The notes under the pieces: model-generated
What the model saw: only the letters and a program-made list of their open reading frames with translations
What the model was told of the DNA's origin: nothing
Databases searched by the model: none
Made by a program: the position numbers and the translations under genes
Source: Sulfurimonas sp.
Lineage (GTDB): Bacteria > Campylobacterota > Campylobacteria > Campylobacterales > Sulfurimonadaceae
Length of the DNA: 8,705 nt
Direction of reading: 5' to 3'
Assembly: GCA_002733155.1 (NCBI GenBank)
Contig: NVUO01000007.1
Coordinates: forward strand, 39,661 to 48,365
Part shown: one piece after another, positions 5,045-8,705 of the stretch
Layout of the letters: each line of letters starts with the position of its first letter
Position numbering within the stretch: position 1 is the stretch's first letter

Positions 5045-6406
5045 TTAAAGAATCCAAACTGAGAATTTTTTACCCTTAATTTTTCCATCTTTAAGTTTTT
5101 TAAATGCCTCATCTATAAGTTTAGCCTCTATAGCTACATAAGCTTGTCTATCATAAATATCTATCTTGCCTATGCTTGAACCCTTAAGTCCAGCCTCACC
5201 AGTCAAGGCACCTAGGATATCACCAGCACGTACCTTATCTTTTTTACCACCCTCTATTACAAGTGTAATATTTTGTGGTTTCATCTCAAAGCCATTAACT
5301 GCTTTTAAAGTATCACCCTCTTCAAAGATTCTACTATCATTTTTATATTCATCTACTTTTTCTATCTCATTTGGCTCATATATAGTAAATGCAAGACCCT
5401 CAGCACCAGCACGACCTGTACGTCCTATACGGTGAGTATAAGTCTCTGCATCATGTGGCAAATCATAGTTTACAACCATAGCTAACTCTTTTATATCTAA
5501 CCCACGTGCAGCTACATCAGTTGCAACTAAAACTGTACATGAGTTATTAGAAAACTGAACTAATACATCATTACGTTCATACTGTTCTAAATCACCATGA
5601 AGAGCTAGGGCATCTACTTTTGCATTTACTAAAGTTTTTGTAATCTCATCTGCCTCTATTTTTGTGTTAGTAAATACTATAACATTCTTAGGAGAAAAAT
5701 TAGAAAAAATATTTATAAGTGTCTCTCTTTTTTTATCATATTCAACTCCGTAAAAGTGCTCTGTAATTTTATTTGCCACTTCAACTGATGTAGTTTTTAC
5801 ACTAATTGCATCTTTTTGAATATCTTTACTTATACTTAAAATCTCATCTGTATATGTAGCTGAAAAAAGTAAAGTCTGTCTCTCTTTTGGTGCAAAAGAA
5901 AGAACCTCATTTATTTCTTCAGAAAAACCCATATCTAACATTCTATCAGCCTCATCGAGAACAAGCATATCAAGGTTTTCTAAGTTTAGAGTTTCTTTTT
6001 TTAGGTGTTTTAAGATACGTCCAGGTGTACCCACAATTATATGCGCACCATGACGAAGTGAACCAAGTTGTGGGCCAAATGCAGTACCCCCACAAAGAGT
6101 TAAAATTTTTACATTATGAGTAGCCCTAGCTAATGTACGCAACTCTTTTGCAACTTGGTCAGCTAGTTCACGAGTTGGAGTTAGTATAAGTGACTGTACA
6201 CGAAATTTTTTAACTTGAAGCTTTGTTAAAAGTCCAATGCCAAAAGCGGCAGTTTTACCACTACCTGTTTTTGCCTGAGCTATTACATCTTTACCATCTA
6301 AGATTATAGGCAGAGCCTCAGCTTGAATAGCTGTCATCTCTTTATAGCCAATCTCATTTAGGTTATGTAACATCTCAGGTGAAAGTGCTAAGTTTGAAAA
6401 TTTCAT
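5045..6406 (-). CDS. dbpA: ATP-dependent RNA helicase DbpA
   Basis: A 453-residue DEAD-box helicase. Motifs in order: Q motif (Phe3, Gln28 in MTAIQ), Walker A AKTGSGKT (45-52), PTRELA (77-82), GG (106-107), TPGR (127-130), DEAD (151-154), SAT (182-184), VIVFTNT (242-248), RGLD (301-304) and HRIGRTGR (325-332). The C-terminal part (about 380-453), with VRAGDILGALTGEAGL and the ending KGKKFSVWIL, is the DbpA-type RRM. In E. coli that domain targets the helicase to 23S rRNA hairpin 92 during large-subunit maturation. Length is close to that of E. coli DbpA. It is the last gene of a minus-strand cluster, 26 bases after ywbE. A TATAAT box (minus strand, 6430-6425) lies just past the ywbE stop, so dbpA may also have its own promoter. 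Its Shine-Dalgarno is weak (AAAAAGATA). Confidence 0.96.
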   Translation of the reverse strand: MKFSNLALSPEMLHNLNEIGYKEMTAIQAEALPIILDGKDVIAQAKTGSGKTAAFGIGLLTKLQVKKFRVQSLILTPTRELADQVAKELRTLARATHNVKILTLCGGTAFGPQLGSLRHGAHIIVGTPGRILKHLKKETLNLENLDMLVLDEADRMLDMGFSEEINEVLSFAPKERQTLLFSATYTDEILSISKDIQKDAISVKTTSVEVANKITEHFYGVEYDKKRETLINIFSNFSPKNVIVFTNTKIEADEITKTLVNAKVDALALHGDLEQYERNDVLVQFSNNSCTVLVATDVAARGLDIKELAMVVNYDLPHDAETYTHRIGRTGRAGAEGLAFTIYEPNEIEKVDEYKNDSRIFEEGDTLKAVNGFEMKPQNITLVIEGGKKDKVRAGDILGALTGEAGLKGSSIGKIDIYDRQAYVAIEAKLIDEAFKKLKDGKIKGKKFSVWIL

Positions 6407-6432
6407 AAAATATCTTTTTGTGAAATTATAGC

Positions 6433-6627
6433 TTAATATATCTCTTTTACCCTACCAACTTCCCTGCTCATAAGACGAACTTTAATCCCATGAGGATGGG
6501 TAGCTGACTTTGTTAAGATATCACGCACAATACCATCAGTTAAAAGTCCGCTACCTTGGTCTTGTTTTAAAACTATAGCTACACTCATTCCACTTTTTAT
6601 ATTTTTTCTCTCACGTCCATCTAACAT
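6433..6627 (-). CDS. ywbE: YwbE-family small protein (DUF2196)
   Basis: This 64-residue protein matches the YwbE family along its whole length: IKSGMSVAIVLKQDQGSGLLTDGIV (core of a small beta barrel), then the family signature HPHGIKVRLMSREVGRVKEI. Relatives in Bacillus and many other bacteria are of unknown function; the compact, basic fold suggests nucleic-acid binding, which is not demonstrated. The start ATG 6627 has a strong Shine-Dalgarno (AAGGAA, 6640-6635). That site lies two bases past the TAA of the upstream gene, so the two are probably co-transcribed and translationally coupled. Close linkage to dbpA (26 bases) is consistent with a shared role in RNA or ribosome metabolism, but this is only positional evidence. 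Confidence 0.9.
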   Translation of the reverse strand: MLDGRERKNIKSGMSVAIVLKQDQGSGLLTDGIVRDILTKSATHPHGIKVRLMSREVGRVKEIY

Positions 6628-6641
6628 CTATCTTTTCCTTA

Positions 6642-6998
6642 TTATGCAAAACACTCACAAAAAACTTCGCCAGGTCTATCACCAGCCTTATCTTTTTCAA
6701 AAATATTTGCTACTTTATAAAATTCTACACGAAATAAAACTTCTCCACTCATCACTACACTATGGTAACGTTCAGGTTCTATAACTATTGGGTGATTTAT
6801 ATCAGCATCAATAATATTTTCTTTATCATCCTCCCAAAAATACTGAAGTGAGCCCTCTTCAACTACTATATATCCAAATTTGCCTTTTGGAGCTAAATGA
6901 TTTTTAAGTAAACCCTTTATAACATTTTTTTCTGTCATACTAGGAGTCTCTCCAACTTTAATTGCACCCATTGGCAGTTTAACATCTGAAAAATTCAT
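6642..6998 (-). CDS. YeaR/TehB-type cupin-like protein (DUF1971)
   Basis: A 118-residue single-domain protein of the DUF1971 type, named after E. coli YeaR and the N-terminal domain of some TehB tellurite-resistance proteins. Matching stretches are KNVIKGLLKNHLAPKGKFGYIVVEEGSLQY (24-53), then IVIEPERYHSVVMSGEVLFRVEFYKV (71-96), the usual end of the fold, with His79 in the conserved IEP...H position. In E. coli yeaR responds to nitrate and nitric oxide; no such site is evident here. The C-terminal extension KDKAGDRPGEVFCECFA adds a CxC pair (Cys114, Cys116) absent from the core, possibly metal- or redox-active. ATG 6998 has no clear Shine-Dalgarno. It heads the cluster with ywbE and dbpA and is separated by 106 bases from the upstream methyltransferase gene. 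Confidence 0.82.
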   Translation of the reverse strand: MNFSDVKLPMGAIKVGETPSMTEKNVIKGLLKNHLAPKGKFGYIVVEEGSLQYFWEDDKENIIDADINHPIVIEPERYHSVVMSGEVLFRVEFYKVANIFEKDKAGDRPGEVFCECFA

Positions 6999-7104
6999 AA
7001 ATTTATTTACAGCAGAAACTCTTATAAGGAGCAGATTTCCATTTATGAAAATATAGCCCGTTTAAGAATTAGTTTCTATCTGTTTTCCTTTCTTTTTATT
7101 ATTT
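6999..7104. other. 106-base intergenic region
   Basis: Lies between the methyltransferase stop and the YeaR-like start (both minus strand). No gene is seen. On the minus strand TATATT (7055-7050) could be a -10 box for the YeaR-like gene with a leader of about 45 bases. No convincing hairpin terminator for the methyltransferase gene is visible. Confidence 0.3.
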
Positions 7105-7902
7105 TCAAGTATTATAACTATTTGTAAACTGAGTTTTCATGACATACATCATTATAGATGAAGCTACAGCTACATTAAAACTTCTAACATCAGACTCCAT
7201 CTCTATTTTAACTGTATAATCACAAATATCTAAAAGCTCTTTACTTAAACCTTTGCCCTCATGCCCCATTAAAAGTACCCATTTTTTAGGTACATTCACA
7301 TCTTGAAGATTTATAGATGTATCTACTACCTCAGCCCCAAAGACTTTATAATCATTCTTTTTTAAAAGTTTTATAGTTTCAAATATATCCCCATATATCA
7401 AATACTTTAATTTAGATACATGACCCATTGATACTCTCAAAGCACGTCTTGAGTATGGATGCGGAGCAGTTTTTGGAACTAAAAATGATTTTATGCCAAG
7501 AGCTGCTGCACTTCTAGCAATTGAGCCAACATTTTCACTCGAACTTATCTCATCTAACATAATTATATTATCATCTAAGTTATCTAAAGAAGTTTGTTCT
7601 GGACGTATACCATGCATCATACAATTATGATGAATCTTATGACCAATTATTTTTTCCATATCTTTTTTACTTAATACAAATAAATTATCTATATTTTTAG
7701 TTAAAATTAAATCCTCACACTCCTTATAATACTCATGAGTAGCTAAGATACTTTTTATTTTTATATTTGTTTGTAAGAGTATATTTACAACCTTTGGACT
7801 ATCAGCTATAAAGCTATTATCGCTTACAAAAGCCTTATCTCGTAGCTGATGATATATCTCTACAAGTTCTTTATTTGTTTCATTTATATTTATCAAGTTC
7901 AT
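7105..7902 (-). CDS. SpoU/TrmH-family RNA 2'-O-methyltransferase
   Basis: A 265-residue SPOUT-class methyltransferase that transfers methyl from S-adenosylmethionine to a ribose 2'-OH in tRNA or rRNA. The C-terminal catalytic domain (about 112-258) has motif 1 LDEISSSENVGSIARSAAALG (Asn124, Arg130), motif 2 LLMGHEGKGLS (210-220), and motif 3 IEMESDVRSFNVAVASSI (Ser241, Asn243). These form the knotted cofactor site. The N-terminal ~100 residues resemble the substrate-binding domain of TrmH/RlmB-like proteins but with low similarity, so the target nucleotide cannot be assigned. SFNV replaces the commoner SLNV. ATG 7902 has no Shine-Dalgarno; TATAAT (minus strand, 7915-7910) lies seven bases upstream, suggesting a leaderless transcript, and a second TATAAT overlaps at 7922-7917. 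It is divergent from the cytochrome gene. Confidence 0.93.
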   Translation of the reverse strand: MNLININETNKELVEIYHQLRDKAFVSDNSFIADSPKVVNILLQTNIKIKSILATHEYYKECEDLILTKNIDNLFVLSKKDMEKIIGHKIHHNCMMHGIRPEQTSLDNLDDNIIMLDEISSSENVGSIARSAAALGIKSFLVPKTAPHPYSRRALRVSMGHVSKLKYLIYGDIFETIKLLKKNDYKVFGAEVVDTSINLQDVNVPKKWVLLMGHEGKGLSKELLDICDYTVKIEMESDVRSFNVAVASSIMMYVMKTQFTNSYNT

Positions 7903-7946
7903 AAGTGTAATTATACATTATACTTCACAAAGTCTGCACATATATT

Positions 7947-7969
7947 TTATATAATATATTAAATTATAC
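7947..7969. repeat. 23-bp A/T-rich repeat, copy 2, with back-to-back -10 boxes
   Basis: Identical to 3087-3109. The plus-strand TATAAT (7950-7955) is well placed to start transcription near 7962, just ahead of the AAGGA Shine-Dalgarno of the cytochrome gene. The minus-strand TATAAT (7968-7963) points to the methyltransferase gene, giving a longer leader than the box at 7915-7910. Confidence 0.5.
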
Positions 7970-7983
7970 AAGGAATTTTTTTG
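7970..7983 (+). promoter_or_regulatory. Ribosome binding site fixing a TTG start
   Basis: AAGGA (7970-7974) precedes TTG at 7981-7983 by six bases. TTG-AAA-AAT-AAA begins exactly at the lysine-rich start of a signal peptide, so TTG rather than a later ATG is the start. Confidence 0.75.
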
Positions 7984-8406
7984 AAAAATAAAAAAGTAAT
8001 TATTGTCACATCTGCATTAATATTTTCTAGCTTACTTAGTGCTGGATGTATGATGGGTGGTGGGGACATGTCTGATATGGATATGAACAAAAAAGACTCA
8101 GATTCCACTCAAACAAGAAAAGCTCCACAAGCAAAAGTTGGCATGAGCAAATGTGGGGATGATATGAAGATGGATAAAAATACTAAACTTATCCCAGATG
8201 TATCTACTGAACCTAAATCAAAATCATATATCATTGCATCGCGTTATTGTACACAATGTCATAATATGCGTGAAGTAAATGAATTTAACAAAGATGAATG
8301 GAGACCTATAGTAAATAGGATGATATCATATATGCAAAAAACAGATAAAACCCTGCCTGATTCTTATGAAAAATTGATGATAGAACATTATTACGGCATT
8401 GATTAA
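7981..8406 (+). CDS. Lipoprotein-like monoheme c-type cytochrome, Met-rich
   Basis: The product is 141 residues. The N terminus is a signal peptide with a possible lipobox (IFSSLLSAGC, Cys23), predicting attachment to a membrane on the periplasmic side; an ordinary signal cleavage is the alternative. A Met/Asp/Gly-rich segment follows (MMGGGDMSDMDMNKK), then a short KVGMSKCGDDMKMDK stretch with Cys58. The C-terminal third has one heme-c site, ASRYCTQCHNM (Cys90, Cys93, His94). The distal ligand is probably Met114 or Met118 in RPIVNRMISYMQ. Met-rich and MxCxxxMxM sequences are typical of copper-binding periplasmic segments, so this may be an electron carrier that also binds copper; this is inference. 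TTG start with good Shine-Dalgarno. The Met/Cys style resembles the neighbouring KCG-repeat gene on the opposite strand. Confidence 0.85.
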   Translation: MKNKKVIIVTSALIFSSLLSAGCMMGGGDMSDMDMNKKDSDSTQTRKAPQAKVGMSKCGDDMKMDKNTKLIPDVSTEPKSKSYIIASRYCTQCHNMREVNEFNKDEWRPIVNRMISYMQKTDKTLPDSYEKLMIEHYYGID

Positions 8407-8410
8407 TCAT

Positions 8411-8524
8411 GGTTGATTCATACAATTACTTTCGTCACCCTGAACTTGATTCAGGGTCTAATTTATTGGCTTAGATCCCAAATCAAGTTTGGAATGACGA
8501 TATTTTTCACTGTATGAACCAGCC
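8411..8524. repeat. Outer inverted repeat enclosing the palindromic element
   Basis: GGTTGATTCATACA (8411-8424) and TGTATGAACCAGCC (8511-8524) are inverted copies with 12 of 14 positions matching. They flank the 8433-8499 element by 8 and 11 bases. They could be terminal repeats of a small non-coding mobile element (MITE-like) or the base of a long hairpin. No target duplication is evident. Confidence 0.45.
8433..8499. repeat. REP/MITE-like palindromic element with two self-folding arms
   Basis: Left arm 8433-8461 and right arm 8471-8499 are inverted copies (22 of 29 positions) around a nine-base centre, bounded by CGTCA and TGACG. Each arm is itself a hairpin: ACCCTGAA-CTTGA-TTCAGGGT (8437-8457) is a perfect 8-base stem, and 8475-8495 is an 8-base stem with one mismatch. 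The style matches the dispersed intergenic palindromes of the type CGTCAyyCyrAACTTG seen in many bacterial genomes. It lies between two convergent genes, a usual place for such elements, and may also help terminate transcription. Confidence 0.75.
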
Positions 8525-8540
8525 CCGATTGAAAAATATC
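8499..8540. repeat. 11-bp inverted repeat, possible terminator or attenuator
   Basis: GATATTTTTCA (8499-8509) and TGAAAAATATC (8530-8540) are perfect inverted copies around 20 bases. This stem competes with the outer repeat, because its loop contains the right outer repeat. No U-run follows it, so a classical terminator is not clear. Confidence 0.35.
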
Positions 8541-8569
8541 TAAAGTGGCTCTTCTAAAGATATATATAC

Positions 8570-8705
8570 TTACATTTTTCCTCCACATTTACCTTCGCCA
8601 CATTTCATAACTGGCATTTTAGCTCTATTATTATCAGTTCCACACTTACTTGTACCGCATTTCAAAACAAGCTTATTCCCATTTGGATTACGTACACAGT
8701 CATAT
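8570..8705 (-). CDS. Cys-rich KCG-repeat protein, C-terminal end (start outside window)
   Basis: Reading the minus strand from the window edge gives 44 residues ending at TAA (8570-8572). They begin YDCVRNPNGNKLVLKCG and end KMPVMKCGEGKCGGKM. The visible part has five cysteines, four in the repeat K-C-G-x-x-K-C-G, which occurs twice (KCGTSKCG and KCGEGKCG). The ending KCGEGKCGG resembles the Cys motif of HvfA/bufferin-type peptides, small secreted proteins whose cysteines are modified by an MNIO (DUF692) enzyme to bind copper. It could equally be an unmodified metal-binding protein, and its N terminus and neighbours are not visible. The gene is convergent with the cytochrome lipoprotein, which contains a related SKCGDDMKM stretch. 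The reading frame is certain; the functional assignment is tentative. Confidence 0.75.
   Translation of the reverse strand, partial: YDCVRNPNGNKLVLKCGTSKCGTDNNRAKMPVMKCGEGKCGGKM

Noticed and set aside
5166..5435. Plus-strand ORF of 89 codons opposite dbpA
   Set aside because: It is antisense to the conserved helicase C-terminal region and its Pro/Ser-rich product matches nothing; a shadow frame.
5887..6123. Plus-strand ORF of 78 codons opposite dbpA
   Set aside because: Antisense to the DEAD-box core, without an RBS or recognisable domain.
7026..7057. AAGGAG followed by ATG on the plus strand
   Set aside because: The ATG at 7045 opens only three codons before TAG, and the spacing to the AAGGAG is too long.
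8433..8499. CRISPR repeat or classical rho-independent terminator
   Set aside because: Only one palindromic unit with no spacers, and no U-run follows the hairpins; a REP/MITE-like element fits better.

Overview
The window is AT-rich, gene-dense bacterial DNA. The gene content and style (YheS-like ABC-F ATPase, stand-alone MOSC protein, DbpA, GDCCVxC protein, Cys/Met-rich periplasmic proteins, A/T-rich TATAAT-type -10 boxes) fit a free-living Campylobacterota, for example a Sulfurimonas/Sulfurovum/Arcobacter-like organism. This is an inference from the sequence alone; no rRNA or other lineage marker is present.

Layout. Positions 1-1966 (+): the C-terminal part of an ABC-F translation factor, then a small MOSC-domain protein. 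1963-3080 (-): a secreted glutathione-peroxidase-like protein and a YgjP/SprT-like metallopeptidase. 3110-4406 (+): a TetR-family repressor and an AhpD-like protein, with three nearly identical palindromic operators, one at each of three predicted promoters. This is the clearest regulatory unit in the window. 4403-4708 (-): a small protein of unknown function. 4814-5041 (+): a Cys-rich GDCCVxC protein. 5045-6998 (-): a three-gene cluster of a YeaR/TehB-type (DUF1971) small protein, a YwbE-family protein and the RNA helicase DbpA. 7105-7902 (-): a SpoU/TrmH-type RNA 2'-O-methyltransferase. 7981-8406 (+): a lipoprotein-like monoheme cytochrome. 8411-8540: nested inverted repeats (REP/MITE-like). 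8570-8705 (-): the C-terminal end of a Cys-rich protein with KCG repeats, cut by the window edge.

How it works together. The TetR regulator, its three operators and the AhpD-like CxxC protein form a self-contained, probably stress-inducible module. The tetR mRNA appears to be leaderless. Several other proteins are thiol, peroxide or metal related (peroxidase, GDCCVxC protein, cytochrome lipoprotein, KCG-repeat protein), which suggests redox or metal handling, but no single pathway is proven. The most novel items are the triple-operator module with a possible vestigial or leader ORF, the KCG-repeat protein (resembling copper-buffering RiPP precursors such as HvfA/bufferins), and a palindromic element whose two arms show compensatory base changes. 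No rRNA, tRNA, CRISPR array or transposase is seen, and no gene-free stretch exceeds 300 bases.
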